A stretch of DNA of 64,000 nt from Alteromonadales bacterium alter-6D02 (lineage in GTDB: Bacteria; Pseudomonadota; Gammaproteobacteria; Enterobacterales; Psychrobiaceae), in assembly GCA_002835545.1 (NCBI GenBank), contig PIZK01000016.1, positions 142,482 to 206,481 of the forward strand. The letters run 5' to 3'. How positions within the stretch are numbered: the stretch's first letter is position 1; the number at the start of each line of letters is the position of its first letter. The position numbers and the translations under genes were made by a program. Of this stretch, positions 9,032-18,349 are shown in pieces. The notes under the pieces are model-generated. The model was not told the origin of the DNA, made no database searches, and saw nothing but the letters and a program-made list of their open reading frames with translations.

Positions 9032-12000
9032 TAGAAATGTACTCCATGGTCGATATGTTGTTGCCATGTGTCATGGTTGTCATCACAATGCCAAGCGGGT
9101 TGGATCATTTTGTCGCTGGCACTTAACGCAGTTGAAGAAGAAGGTGCTGACTTGTCGGCCATTAGTTTATTCAATAGAGCCGCTTTTTCGATGCGTTGAC
9201 TTTCACGTCGCTCTTTATCGATAGCTAAGTCGAAATATTTCTTGCCCGAAATCCATGTTTGCTCGGCACGTGCATATACCGATAATGGGTTATGATCCCA
9301 CACAACAAAGTCAGCTTGTTTACCTTTTTTGATACTGCCAATTAAGTGATCAACTTTTAATTGCTTCGCAGGGTTAAGTGTTACCATCTTCCAAGCTTCT
9401 TCAGGGCTCATACCACAATAAGTAATAGACTTAGCGGCTTCTTGATTTAAGCGGCGCTGTAAATCATTACTGTCAGAGTTGATACTGGTTAACACACCAC
9501 GCTGGGCCATGAGACAAGCGTTTTGTGGAATGGCGTCATAAACTTCAAATTTGTAGCCCCACCAATCAGCAAATGTTGAGCCACCCGCACCATGCTTAGC
9601 CATTTCATCTGCTAATTTATAGCCTTCTAAAATGTGAGTAAACGTCGTGACTTTAAAGTCGAAAGACTCTGCTAAACGTAAGAACATTAAAATTTCAGAT
9701 TGTACGTACGAATGTATATGAACATGACGTTCTGAGTTTAAGATTTCCACTAGGGTTTCTAGTCGGTAATCACGGCGCAGCGGCGCCGCTTTTCTTTTCT
9801 CACTTCGACTTAAGTTCTCATAATCACGTTTTGCTTGAGCATATTCACGAGCGTGTTGAAAGGCATCTTTCATTACCGCTTCGACACCCATACGTGTTTG
9901 CGGGTAACGAGTGGTAAAACGGGCACCCCAGTTACTTTGTTTTACGTTTTCACCTAGCGCAAATTTAATTGTCCCAGGCGCACGCTGTAACTTCATTCCT
10001 TGGGCTGATTCACCCCATTTAAGTTGGATGGTTTCACCTTGTCCACCAATCGGGTTGGCTGAACCGTGTAATAGCTGCGCTGTTGTTGTACCACCAGCTA
10101 ATGAACGGTAAATATGAATATCATCAGGGTTAACTACATCACCAATGCGCACTTCAGCTGTAATGGCTTCCGAGCTTTCATTGACTCCACGAGAAATGGC
10201 AATATGAGAATGCTCATCAACGATGCCAGCAGTAATGTGTTTTCCTGTAGCATCTACCGCTTGGTAACCTGATGGTGTATTGAGATTTTTACCAATCTTA
10301 ACAAACTTGCCATTGGCAATTAACAGGTCGGTCTCTTCCAACGTTCCACGCGCTTCTGACGTCCAGACAGTGGCATTTTTAAAGTGAATTTTTTGTGTTT
10401 TCGGGAGTGTTGTTTGGCCAAAAGCACGATTAGGCCAGCTCAGTGTACTGACAAATTCAATGTCGTTAGCTGGGTTCTTTTTACTTTTTTCTGCGGTTTT
10501 AATTGCTGAGGCACTAATTAACTGCTGCTGTTGCTGCACATCGATTTGACGACCGCTTAACCCACTTTCATCGGCTGATTTCCAAAATTGATAACGAACC
10601 GGTTGACCTTTTTCAGTAATGACGAAACTAAAGCTATCAGTCTGTTTAGTTACTTGAGAGGCCTTGAGCTTTTTGTCACCTTGCTTCACAACAACCTTTG
10701 CGCTTTTGCCTGTAAGGTCAACGTTTAAGGTTAAATTTTCATTGCTAGTCGTGCTCGTGAGCTGATAATTGCCACTTAAGTCAAGATGAGCTTTATTAAT
10801 TAATTGATGGCGCTGGCCTTGAGTCCAAACTGAAACAATTTGCCCCTGCTCGAAGATGTTGCCTTTAGTTACAATAAAATCAGCCATATAACCTGACTTT
10901 AATTGACCTGCTTTATCGCTGATCCCAGCAATTTTGGCTGGAGTCGTTGTTAATGCTGCTAAAGCTGCTTGTTGACTTAAACCATACTTAACCGCTTGAC
11001 GTAAGTTTGTTAAAAACTCGCTCCCTTTTACACCATGGCTAGTAATGGCTAAATTTAGGTTTGCATCTTCAAGGGTGGCTAAATTTGCAGGACTACGTTC
11101 CCAGTGACGCAAGTCAGCTAGTGAAATATCACGACCTTGAGATTCACCTAAATTAGGCTTTTTAGCAAAGCTTAATGGCATTACAATGTTGCCTTTAAGC
11201 TGATTTATTTCATCTAAACGCGCGTATTCAAAACCTGAACCCAAGAACGTTGACTTAATATCAAAGTCATTAAGTAGTCTTGCTGCACGTAATAGTGATT
11301 GTTCATTTTGGGTAGCAAAAAGCACACCTTGCTTTTCGATATCGCCAATTGCACCTAGTGCTGCATTAAATTCAACTTTTTCGCCCGCAGGAGTAACTGC
11401 TTTGTCTTGTGCTTTTTCATACCAGTTAGCATCTGAAAAGGTTTGACGTAATAACGCTAAACTACCCATTAATGAGGTTGGGTAGCTTTGTGCTGACGTT
11501 CCTTTATTAAAAGAAGCAAAGTGTTGACTATGACTATTATAAACAAGGTCGTTAGCAATAAAATCTGCTAAAGAAACCGTGACAGCACGGCCACGTAAGA
11601 TACCATCAAGATTAGCAGTTTGTACTGAGGTGAAACCATTTGAACGATACGATTTTGCTGCTTTCTGATCTGGAGCAAAGTGCTCTATCCAGTTCATTTG
11701 CGAATGAATCGCAGCATTGGCAGCATTACCTCCAACACGGTCTATACGATAAACGGGGCCTTTAGACTCCTGTTTAGGATATTTATGCTCAATACCATAT
11801 TGTGAGTAGGTATCAATGAACCCTGGGTAGATTGAGTAACCATTAAGATCGATTACGGTCGCACCCGTTGGTGTTTTTCCGCGTTGGCTAACGGACTTAA
11901 TGTGTCCGTTTTCAATGATTAAAGTCGCCCCTTGGAGGACTTTGGTTGGTGTTTGGTAAATGGTCGCATTGGTAAATGCGATTAAACTTGGCGTTTTATG

Positions 12001-12093
12001 ATGCATCCCTAAGGTAGGAGATGTTTGATCTGCAACGGCAGAGTGGCAAACAACACTACTGAGTAAAGTGATACTGAGCGCTCTTTTTATCAT
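9031..12093 (-). CDS. Exported tandem-domain amidohydrolase (about 1,020 residues)
   Basis: A large periplasmic or secreted protein with a signal peptide (MIKRALSITLLSS, ending VADQ) and two amidohydrolase domains. The N-terminal domain (about 35-430) has lost the metal motif (PGFIDTYS instead of PGxIDxHxH). The C-terminal domain (about 560-960) keeps it (GIVDEHSHIAIS) and also has further histidine candidates (HVHIHSY, THILEGY) and SINSDSNDLQRR. It ends like imidazolonepropionase-type enzymes (GSIKKGKQADFVVWDHNP). The substrate is unknown; family members hydrolyse C-N bonds in cyclic amides or peptides. The ATG at 12093 is preferred, with AAGAGAG about seven bases upstream, over the weaker ATG at 12135. 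Confidence 0.85.
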   Translation of the reverse strand: MIKRALSITLLSSVVCHSAVADQTSPTLGMHHKTPSLIAFTNATIYQTPTKVLQGATLIIENGHIKSVSQRGKTPTGATVIDLNGYSIYPGFIDTYSQYGIEHKYPKQESKGPVYRIDRVGGNAANAAIHSQMNWIEHFAPDQKAAKSYRSNGFTSVQTANLDGILRGRAVTVSLADFIANDLVYNSHSQHFASFNKGTSAQSYPTSLMGSLALLRQTFSDANWYEKAQDKAVTPAGEKVEFNAALGAIGDIEKQGVLFATQNEQSLLRAARLLNDFDIKSTFLGSGFEYARLDEINQLKGNIVMPLSFAKKPNLGESQGRDISLADLRHWERSPANLATLEDANLNLAITSHGVKGSEFLTNLRQAVKYGLSQQAALAALTTTPAKIAGISDKAGQLKSGYMADFIVTKGNIFEQGQIVSVWTQGQRHQLINKAHLDLSGNYQLTSTTSNENLTLNVDLTGKSAKVVVKQGDKKLKASQVTKQTDSFSFVITEKGQPVRYQFWKSADESGLSGRQIDVQQQQQLISASAIKTAEKSKKNPANDIEFVSTLSWPNRAFGQTTLPKTQKIHFKNATVWTSEARGTLEETDLLIANGKFVKIGKNLNTPSGYQAVDATGKHITAGIVDEHSHIAISRGVNESSEAITAEVRIGDVVNPDDIHIYRSLAGGTTTAQLLHGSANPIGGQGETIQLKWGESAQGMKLQRAPGTIKFALGENVKQSNWGARFTTRYPQTRMGVEAVMKDAFQHAREYAQAKRDYENLSRSEKRKAAPLRRDYRLETLVEILNSERHVHIHSYVQSEILMFLRLAESFDFKVTTFTHILEGYKLADEMAKHGAGGSTFADWWGYKFEVYDAIPQNACLMAQRGVLTSINSDSNDLQRRLNQEAAKSITYCGMSPEEAWKMVTLNPAKQLKVDHLIGSIKKGKQADFVVWDHNPLSVYARAEQTWISGKKYFDLAIDKERRESQRIEKAALLNKLMADKSAPSSSTALSASDKMIQPAWHCDDNHDTWQQHIDHGVHF

Positions 12094-12290
12094 GGCTGAC
12101 TCTCTTAAAGTTAATGATGGTGATACGCGTTTCATTATTATAGTTTCTTATCACAAAATGATTGTTAAACATCGCGATAACGGGCTACTTTAATTGAAAT
12201 GTTATAAACTGTCATACGAAAGTGTTTTAAGCTTATAACTCAAATGTAAGTAAATGTTTCACCTTAACTTTACACTAGGAAGTCAACTCT

Positions 12291-12782
12291 ATGGCACACA
12301 CAATCTATGAATATTCACCCGTTTTGTTAAGTGGAGAAGTTCAATCGCTTTCGCAGTTTCAGGGGCAGGTATTATTGATTGTTAATACGGCAAGCGAATG
12401 TGGATTTACTTATCAATACCAAGGGTTAGAGAGACTATATCAACAACTAAAAGGGCAAGGTTTTACTGTGTTAGGGTTTCCTTGTAATCAGTTTGGTGAG
12501 CAAGAACCAGGAGACAGCAACAGTATTGCTTCATTCTGTCAGGCCAATTACGGCGTGACATTTCCAATGTTCCATAAGGTCGATGTTAATGGCGAGCAGG
12601 CCGAACCATTATTTACCTTTCTAAAAGAGCAGGCTAGAGGCTTGTTGTTTACTAAGCGTATTAAATGGAATTTTACCAAATTTTTAGTCAATCAACAGGG
12701 GCTAGTGATTAGGCGTTATAGTCCGACGACAAAACCGCAAACAATCGAAAAGGATATTAAAGCGCTACTCGAAAAACAGTAG
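12291..12782 (+). CDS. Glutathione peroxidase family protein (Cys type)
   Basis: Thiol peroxidase that reduces H2O2 or lipid hydroperoxides, in bacteria usually with thioredoxin or glutathione (163 residues, cytoplasmic). Catalytic tetrad positions are visible: Cys in NTASECGFT (encoded TGT, not selenocysteine), Gln in GFPCNQFGEQEP, and Trp-Asn in KWNFTKFLV. It is divergent from the amidohydrolase operon and 59 bp before the TetR gene. Co-regulation with that gene is possible but unproven. Confidence 0.93.
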   Translation: MAHTIYEYSPVLLSGEVQSLSQFQGQVLLIVNTASECGFTYQYQGLERLYQQLKGQGFTVLGFPCNQFGEQEPGDSNSIASFCQANYGVTFPMFHKVDVNGEQAEPLFTFLKEQARGLLFTKRIKWNFTKFLVNQQGLVIRRYSPTTKPQTIEKDIKALLEKQ

Positions 12783-12806
12783 AGAGGAGCGGTCTAAAAA
12801 TAACCA

Positions 12807-12836
12807 TTGTTATTTTATATACGATCGGTCTATAAT
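12807..12836 (+). promoter_or_regulatory. Promoter of the TetR gene, apparently leaderless
   Basis: TTGTTA (-35) and a perfect TATAAT (-10, 12831-12836) are separated by 18 bp. The expected transcription start is within a base or two of the ATG at 12842, and no Shine-Dalgarno is present. The mRNA is therefore predicted to be leaderless. Confidence 0.55.
12817..12833. promoter_or_regulatory. TetR operator, copy 1
   Basis: The inverted repeat ATATAC-GATCG-GTCTAT (5 of 6 arm positions symmetrical) matches 16 of 17 bases of the palindrome in front of the acuI gene. It covers the spacer and the first bases of the -10, as expected for autorepression. Confidence 0.7.
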
Positions 12837-12841
12837 CATTT

Positions 12842-13480
12842 ATGGATAATAAACGTACAAATCAGCAAGCGGCTGTTCGGCGCGGAAGACCGCCTAAACA
12901 ACCGCACCGTGATACTCGGGCCGAGTTAATTCGCCAAGGTTTAATAATGGTAACAGAGCTAGGTTTTGTTGCCTCTGGGGTTGAGAAAATCTTAAAACAA
13001 GCCAACGTACCTAAAGGTTCTTTTTATTATTACTTTGATAGTAAAGAGGCGTTTGGCTTAGCGGTGATTGATAATTATCACAGTTATTTTAGCAACAAGT
13101 TATCAAAGCATTTACTACAGCAAGAAGCTTTACCATTACAACGCATTGAGAACTTTGTATTAGATGCGCAGCAAGGCATGGCTAAATATCAGTTTCGTCG
13201 TGGTTGCCTGATAGGTACGTTAGGGCAAGAAGTTGATGCGCTTCCGCTGAGTTACCGTGCTCGGTTGATTGACGTTTTTATCGCTTGGCAACAACAGTTG
13301 ACAGAGTGCTTGGAAGAAGCAAAAAGTGCTGGTCAGTTGGCTAAAACTGCTGACTGTGCTGCATTGGCTGAGCTGTTTTGGATAGGTTGGGAAGGGGCTG
13401 TAAGCCGAGCTAAACTTGTGCAAAGTGAGCAACCGCTGCAACGGTTTTTAAATCATTTTATCGCTGGGTTACCGCGATAA
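12842..13480 (+). CDS. acuR: TetR-family regulator, AcuR/NemR-like
   Basis: A 212-residue repressor with an N-terminal helix-turn-helix (VEKILKQANVPKGSFYYYF, about residues 45-63) after a basic arm (RRGRPPKQ). The ligand domain carries RGCLIGTLGQE, which aligns with the conserved-cysteine segment of NemR and AcuR; in NemR this cysteine senses electrophiles and hypochlorite. The gene precedes acuI, as AcuR does in DMSP/acrylate loci, and both genes carry the same palindrome upstream. It likely represses itself and acuI and is released by acrylate or a related electrophile (inference). Whether it is a true AcuR orthologue or a NemR-like paralogue cannot be settled here. Confidence 0.75.
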   Translation: MDNKRTNQQAAVRRGRPPKQPHRDTRAELIRQGLIMVTELGFVASGVEKILKQANVPKGSFYYYFDSKEAFGLAVIDNYHSYFSNKLSKHLLQQEALPLQRIENFVLDAQQGMAKYQFRRGCLIGTLGQEVDALPLSYRARLIDVFIAWQQQLTECLEEAKSAGQLAKTADCAALAELFWIGWEGAVSRAKLVQSEQPLQRFLNHFIAGLPR

Positions 13481-13495
13481 TTTTTTCTTTTATTA

Positions 13496-13512
13496 ATAGA
13501 CGATCGGTCTAT
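13496..13512. promoter_or_regulatory. TetR operator, copy 2 (acuI)
   Basis: The palindrome ATAGAC-GATCG-GTCTAT has perfect six-base arms. It ends three bases before the GGAGG ribosome site of acuI and nearly matches the site in front of the regulator gene. Confidence 0.75.
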
Positions 13513-13528
13513 ATTGGAGGAGTTACAG

Positions 13529-14518
13529 ATGTTCAAAGGCATACTTATCGAGAAAGATGACCAAGGGTATCGCGCTGGTTTGCAAGATATTGATGATAGT
13601 GTTTTGATGGCTGGTGATGTATCTGTTGATGTGCTTTACAGTACGCTTAACTATAAAGATGGCTTGGCGATCACAGGTAAAGGTCCGGTGGTTAGAAACT
13701 TTCCAATGATACCTGGTATCGATCTCGTAGGAGAGGTCACCAATAGTGATAGCGATAAATTTAGCGTTGGTGATAAGGTCTTACTAAATGGTTTTGGTGT
13801 CGGCGAAGTGCACTGCGGTGGGTTAGCCACTAAAGCGCGTTTAAACAGTGATTGGTTAATCCCTCTACCTGATGGGTTATCACCACGTGATGCTATGGCA
13901 ATCGGTACCGCAGGGTATACGGCAATGTTATGTGTCATTGCGTTGGAGCGTCACGGCATTACCCCACACAGTGGTGATGTTTTAGTTACAGGGGCAAATG
14001 GCGGTGTTGGTAGTTATGCTATCGCGCTACTTGCTAAATTAGGTTATCGCGTGGTTGCGTCAACAGGCAGGATTGAGCAAGCTGAATATCTACGTTCGTT
14101 AGGTGCTGCGGATATAGTTTACCGTGAAACGTTAGCGGAGCCGGGACGACCATTGGCGAAAGAGCAATGGGCCGCAGCGATTGATTGTGCAGGAAGTCAT
14201 ACCTTAGCTAATGTCTGTGCTGGCTTAAAATATGGTGGTGTTGTCGCAGCTTGTGGTTTAGCACAAGGCATGGATTTTAATGCGACCGTTGCTCCGTTTA
14301 TTTTACGCGGCGTCACGTTAGCGGGCATAGACAGTGTGATGCGTCCATTAGCAGACCGTATTGAAGCATGGGATCGCTTAACCACGTTATTAGATACCGG
14401 CGTTTTTGCAGAAGTGAGTGCTGAGATTGGTTTAGCTGATGTGGTTACAACGGCTGAGCAGTTGATCGCTGGCCAAGTTCGTGGTCGTGTGATTGTTGAT
14501 GTGTCACGAGATAGCTAG
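13529..14518 (+). CDS. acuI: Acrylyl-CoA reductase (NADPH), YhdH/AcuI family
   Basis: Medium-chain dehydrogenase/reductase of 329 residues without catalytic zinc. It reduces acryloyl-CoA to propionyl-CoA with NADPH, detoxifying acrylate from DMSP or 3-hydroxypropionate metabolism. Family marks are FKGILIEKDDQGY at the start, STLNYKDGLAITGKG, PMIPGIDLVGEV, and the nucleotide-binding VTGANGGVGSYAI. The ATG at 13529 has GGAGG eight bases upstream, so the in-frame extension to 13514 is not used. No other DMSP gene (dddL, dddD, acuK, prpE) is nearby, so the physiological substrate is uncertain. Confidence 0.85.
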   Translation: MFKGILIEKDDQGYRAGLQDIDDSVLMAGDVSVDVLYSTLNYKDGLAITGKGPVVRNFPMIPGIDLVGEVTNSDSDKFSVGDKVLLNGFGVGEVHCGGLATKARLNSDWLIPLPDGLSPRDAMAIGTAGYTAMLCVIALERHGITPHSGDVLVTGANGGVGSYAIALLAKLGYRVVASTGRIEQAEYLRSLGAADIVYRETLAEPGRPLAKEQWAAAIDCAGSHTLANVCAGLKYGGVVAACGLAQGMDFNATVAPFILRGVTLAGIDSVMRPLADRIEAWDRLTTLLDTGVFAEVSAEIGLADVVTTAEQLIAGQVRGRVIVDVSRDS

Positions 14519-14532
14519 ACTTGGTTACTGCC

Positions 14533-14570
14533 GGAAAAGAAAATGCCGCTTAGTCTCGCTAAGCGGCATT
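14533..14570 (-). terminator. Terminator of the M49-like peptidase gene
   Basis: The perfect 12-bp stem AATGCCGCTTAG/CTAAGCGGCATT has a five-base loop. On the minus strand it is followed by TTTCTTTTCC. It lies between convergent genes and may also stop acuI transcripts. Confidence 0.75.
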
Positions 14571-14592
14571 TGGCTTCAAAAGGACTAGGGAG

Positions 14593-16275
14593 TTAAAGGC
14601 CTAACACTTCCTTACCTTGTTTAAAGTCAATATCTACTGGAATCGCCGCAGCTTCAAGTTTAGCTAAGTCAGCGGCAAGCTGTGGCTTGATTAAGCCTTG
14701 CTCTTTAATGAGTTGATCAACTTTTGCATAATCCCCTGTGCCCTGAATCGTGAGAATTAACTGTGATAAGCTGGTCATCGCTTGGGTCATCTTGTTGATG
14801 TTAACGCGGTACAAACCTTGTGCGTCACGCTCGAACGCACCTTCTTGTTGGAAGTAGTTAAAACGCATCATGTTTGCTTTTCCGTGAGCACTTGCTGCCC
14901 CAAAGCGTACTGAACGGAATATACCCGCCATAAAGGTCACGTAGTTATCTTCAATGGTTCCTTCACTAATTTGCCCTTGCTTAAATAACTCTGCAATCAT
15001 GTATAGACCAAGAATATCCGCTTTACCTTCTTCAAGGGCTGAGGCGTGTTCTTTGAGGGCTTGGCGGACGGTTCCTTTATCGTTGATGGTATTCTTAATA
15101 CCTAACCCATGAGCAACTTCATGAAACATGGTATTAGCGAAGAATGCATCAAAGGTTACATGTTTTTGCTGCTCTGGTGCGATTAGTACCGTTGCGATTG
15201 GCGCTAAAATATGATCAAACTTTGCTTGCATGGCATTTTTAAGTTGCAGACGTCGCGTCCCTTTTTCAAGCTGTACTTGCTCGTCATTTGGCAGGTTAAT
15301 CGCGATGGTTTTACCACCCGCGTTAGAATGACCAGCGTAATAGATAACGTCGTAAGCATTTAAGTCAGCATCTGTGCCAGGTGTTTCTTGTTTAAATTTA
15401 TTATCAACGGGCAAGCCTTTTTGCAGAGCAGGTAAAAAGCTAGCAAATTTCGCTAAGCGCTCAGACCAAGCTTGATCTTTCACTAAGACATAAGCTTCGA
15501 ATGCAGAACGATAACCGACTAATTGATCTTCATAAGTTTCGATAGGACCTATAACCACATCAATTGGGTTATTCTTCATGTCCATCCATGCAAAATCAGA
15601 AGCTTGGTAATTATCAGATAAGAATGCTTGGCTGCGCATTGTTAGATAGTTGGCAAATTCTTTATCATCAGCTAATGCCGCTGCTTCAAGCAGTAATTTA
15701 CTCGCGGCTTTAAGCTCTTTCTTATACATTATTGAATAAGGAATGCTTACAAGGTTTCCTGATTTATCGCGGCGAATTACCGAGTATAAACCTGTTGCGT
15801 CAATTGACTGTTCTGCTTGTTGTAATTGTTGTTTAGTGATGTCTTGAGGGTAGAACTGTGCTCCTAGCGCTTTTTCACTATATCCACTTAAAAATGGTTT
15901 ATCAGCATCTAAGCGGTCCCAAGGACCATAATTTATCTCAGCAAATTGGCGAACCTTTTCGTTATCAATTTTAGCCAGAAAACTTGATTTATCCTCACCA
16001 AAAGATTGCTTCCAAAATAAGTCATCCATAATCTCTGCAACATCGATTAGTTTGCCGAGCATTGCTTTTTGGTTGTCTGATAAATGTGATAAATCAGTGT
16101 TGAGTGTTACTTGATGATAAATATCAAGGCGATCGTTAAACTCAGGCAGTAAGGTGGTAACAACCTTTTGAGGCGCGGTTGTTGGCTCAGCTTTTTGTGT
16201 TGTGGCACTATCATTACACGCCACAAGTGTGGTCATTGCAGCAACTAATAATGCAAGTGGAGTCTTTTTCATCAT
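14593..16275 (-). CDS. M49-like zinc peptidase lipoprotein (dipeptidyl-peptidase III related)
   Basis: A 560-residue lipoprotein (signal MMKKTPLALLVAAMTTLVAC, with the acylated Cys at position 20). It has a zinc site HEVAHGLG at about residue 382 and a downstream acidic motif ALEEGKADILGLY at about 411, resembling the HExxxH/EEcRAE pair of family M49. DPP III enzymes remove dipeptides from short peptides. Here the first motif reads HExxH, as in bacterial relatives annotated as Zn-dependent hydrolases. Its location is probably the periplasmic face of a membrane. It is the last gene of the dapE operon. Confidence 0.75.
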   Translation of the reverse strand: MMKKTPLALLVAAMTTLVACNDSATTQKAEPTTAPQKVVTTLLPEFNDRLDIYHQVTLNTDLSHLSDNQKAMLGKLIDVAEIMDDLFWKQSFGEDKSSFLAKIDNEKVRQFAEINYGPWDRLDADKPFLSGYSEKALGAQFYPQDITKQQLQQAEQSIDATGLYSVIRRDKSGNLVSIPYSIMYKKELKAASKLLLEAAALADDKEFANYLTMRSQAFLSDNYQASDFAWMDMKNNPIDVVIGPIETYEDQLVGYRSAFEAYVLVKDQAWSERLAKFASFLPALQKGLPVDNKFKQETPGTDADLNAYDVIYYAGHSNAGGKTIAINLPNDEQVQLEKGTRRLQLKNAMQAKFDHILAPIATVLIAPEQQKHVTFDAFFANTMFHEVAHGLGIKNTINDKGTVRQALKEHASALEEGKADILGLYMIAELFKQGQISEGTIEDNYVTFMAGIFRSVRFGAASAHGKANMMRFNYFQQEGAFERDAQGLYRVNINKMTQAMTSLSQLILTIQGTGDYAKVDQLIKEQGLIKPQLAADLAKLEAAAIPVDIDFKQGKEVLGL

Positions 16276-16281
16276 AAATCT

Positions 16282-16482
16282 CTATTTATTATTATGGTTT
16301 GATGGGGTTGATTCTTCCGATTTTTCATCATTCTTTTCTGATGTTGTCTCTGAAGATTGCTTGAAATGTTGTTTTGTTTGCTCAGGTAATTTGAACTTAT
16401 TACTGTATTTTAAGAGCGCGAGATTAGACCCAATCACGCCAAGAACCAAAGCGATGATTAAAATTATTTCAAACGTTGTCAT
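16282..16482 (-). CDS. DUF2897 family small membrane protein
   Basis: A 66-residue protein with one N-terminal transmembrane helix (about 5-24, FEIILIIALVLGVIGSNLAL) and a charged, low-complexity tail rich in Ser, Glu and Lys. It fits the short DUF2897 family of Shewanella and Alteromonas relatives. The start shares one base with the stop of the upstream peptidase gene (TAATG), so translation is probably coupled. The function is unknown. Confidence 0.75.
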   Translation of the reverse strand: MTTFEIILIIALVLGVIGSNLALLKYSNKFKLPEQTKQHFKQSSETTSEKNDEKSEESTPSNHNNK

Positions 16483-17174
16483 TATACAATCACCTCTGGT
16501 TCGGCAATATTAAAAACATATTGGGACATAATTTCTTCGATATTGGCCAAAATTTGTGTCTTTAATTCAATGTCACTGTGATTAATTGCTTTGTAAAGCA
16601 TTGCCCTGGTTAACTTGTCTGCAGCAACCTGAGCGGTACTAATATGGCTAAGATGCCACGGTTCAATAGCGACACCGCCTCTGTCTAGATTATAAGGCAT
16701 AAAGAAGCCATGGTGGTGTGAATTTTCGCGTAACCACTGGCCTAACAGCGCCATTGGCCCATTCGCTTGATATTCCCATGGCTCAAGTTGTAACTGATCG
16801 ATACTAAGCATTGATGGCGAATAGACATCAATGTCGGTGCCCCAGTGATGGCGACTCGCACCAGGAAGGGCTGACCATGTCAAAATACAGTCGAGTAATT
16901 GTTGTGGATTTAATGTGTGAGCATCGACACTCTGGTTATTACGGTTTTTTAATGGACGTTTACCTAAGGCTTTATTATTCCAAATTAATAGTTGGTGTGA
17001 GAAAGAGCGAAAACCACTGACAATTTCAATGTCGATACCATCATGTCGAGCGGCTTGAGTTAACTCAAGCCAATCATTTTTGATTGCTTGGTGGATTGCC
17101 GTCTGTTCATTGAGATGAAACAAATGGCTGTCGCACTGACCAAGAACTTGCTGTTCGGTAAAAGAAACACGCAT
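16482..17174 (-). CDS. M15-family D-alanyl-D-alanine carboxypeptidase-like protein
   Basis: A 230-residue zinc peptidase of the VanY/DacB-like M15 type. The metal motifs are SRHHWGTDIDV (SxHxxGxxxD, about residue 104) and EPWHLSH (ExxH, about residue 171). Relatives trim D-Ala from peptidoglycan stem peptides. No signal peptide is visible, so it may act in the cytoplasm on wall fragments or be exported by another route. It follows dapE with a one-base gap. DapE makes diaminopimelate for peptidoglycan, so the pairing is functionally coherent. Confidence 0.85.
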   Translation of the reverse strand: MRVSFTEQQVLGQCDSHLFHLNEQTAIHQAIKNDWLELTQAARHDGIDIEIVSGFRSFSHQLLIWNNKALGKRPLKNRNNQSVDAHTLNPQQLLDCILTWSALPGASRHHWGTDIDVYSPSMLSIDQLQLEPWEYQANGPMALLGQWLRENSHHHGFFMPYNLDRGGVAIEPWHLSHISTAQVAADKLTRAMLYKAINHSDIELKTQILANIEEIMSQYVFNIAEPEVIV

Positions 17175-17175
17175 A

Positions 17176-18324
17176 TTAATCTACTAATAATTCTTCCAAA
17201 ATACGCTGATAAACATCAGTGAGTAATTCTAGATCGTTAAATTTCACGCATTCATTCACTTGATGAATGGTTGCATTGACTGGCCCTAATTCGACTAATT
17301 CCGCACCCGTTGGTGCAATAAAGCGACCGTCCGATGTGCCACCACTGGTTTGTGGGTCTGTGTCTGTGCCAGTCACATCCTTGATGGCCGTTTTAACTGA
17401 CTCAAGCAGATCACCGTGATCGGTTAAGAAAGGTAATCCGTTAAACGTCCAGTCAATGTCATAGTTTAGCTGATGTTCGCTTAATATGTGATTAACCCGT
17501 TCGATGATGTCGTCACTGGTCAACTCAGTTGAGTAACGTAGGTTAAACTGAATTTTCAGTTCCCCTGGAATAACATTACCTGCACCTGTGCCACCGTTAA
17601 TATTAGAAATTTGAAAGCTCGTTGGTGGGAAAAATTCATTGCCGTTATCCCACACTGTTTTACTTAGCTCATCTAGGGCGGCAGCGGCTTTATGGATTGG
17701 GTTTTCTGCTAGGTGGGGGTACGCCACATGCCCCTGTTTACCATGAACGGTTAGATCGCCAGTTAATGAGCCGCGACGGCCATTTTTAACGATATCACCG
17801 AGCGTGTTTGTACTACTCGGTTCGCCAACAATACAATACTGAATTTTCTCGTTTCGAGCTTCTAGGGTATCGATGACTCGTGTGGTCCCATTGATAAAAG
17901 GACCTTCTTCGTCACTGGTGATCAGAAAGGCAATCGATCCTTTGTGATTTGGGTGTGCTTTGACAAAACGCTCAGTCGCAATAACCATTGCGGCAAGGCT
18001 ACCTTTCATGTCGGCAGCCCCGCGCCCATGAAGCATGCCATCAATAAGTTTTGGCGAAAAAGGTGGGTTATCCCACCGGTCCGCATTACCAACAGGAACG
18101 ACATCAGTATGACCGGCGAAACAAAATAGGGGGCCGGAACTACCTTTACGTGCCCACATATTAGTGGTGTCTTCAAACACCATCGATTCGATATTAAACC
18201 CTAAAGGTTCAAGGTATTGCGCCATTAGTTCTTGGCATCCTTGATCGAGTGGAGTAATAGAGGCACGACTTAATAGATCGCAGCTTAGATCAAACAGGCG
18301 TTGATCGTTAATTGATTCAGTCAC
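17176..18324 (-). CDS. dapE: Succinyl-diaminopimelate desuccinylase
   Basis: DapE hydrolyses N-succinyl-LL-diaminopimelate to LL-DAP and succinate in lysine and peptidoglycan synthesis. It is a cytosolic dizinc M20 enzyme. The 382-residue protein shows the metal motifs FAGHTDVVP and GRGAADMKG, the general-base motif TSDEEGP, and GEPSSTN. The C-terminal SGGTSDGRF and the final His region match the family. It lies 25 bp after the YffB-type gene, the same order as in E. coli. Confidence 0.97.
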   Translation of the reverse strand: MTESINDQRLFDLSCDLLSRASITPLDQGCQELMAQYLEPLGFNIESMVFEDTTNMWARKGSSGPLFCFAGHTDVVPVGNADRWDNPPFSPKLIDGMLHGRGAADMKGSLAAMVIATERFVKAHPNHKGSIAFLITSDEEGPFINGTTRVIDTLEARNEKIQYCIVGEPSSTNTLGDIVKNGRRGSLTGDLTVHGKQGHVAYPHLAENPIHKAAAALDELSKTVWDNGNEFFPPTSFQISNINGGTGAGNVIPGELKIQFNLRYSTELTSDDIIERVNHILSEHQLNYDIDWTFNGLPFLTDHGDLLESVKTAIKDVTGTDTDPQTSGGTSDGRFIAPTGAELVELGPVNATIHQVNECVKFNDLELLTDVYQRILEELLVD

Positions 18325-18349
18325 AGTGATACCTTGTAGTAGTTAACGG

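Noticed and set aside
12291..12782. Selenocysteine-type glutathione peroxidase
   Set aside because: The catalytic codon is TGT (Cys); no in-frame TGA or SECIS-like element is needed.
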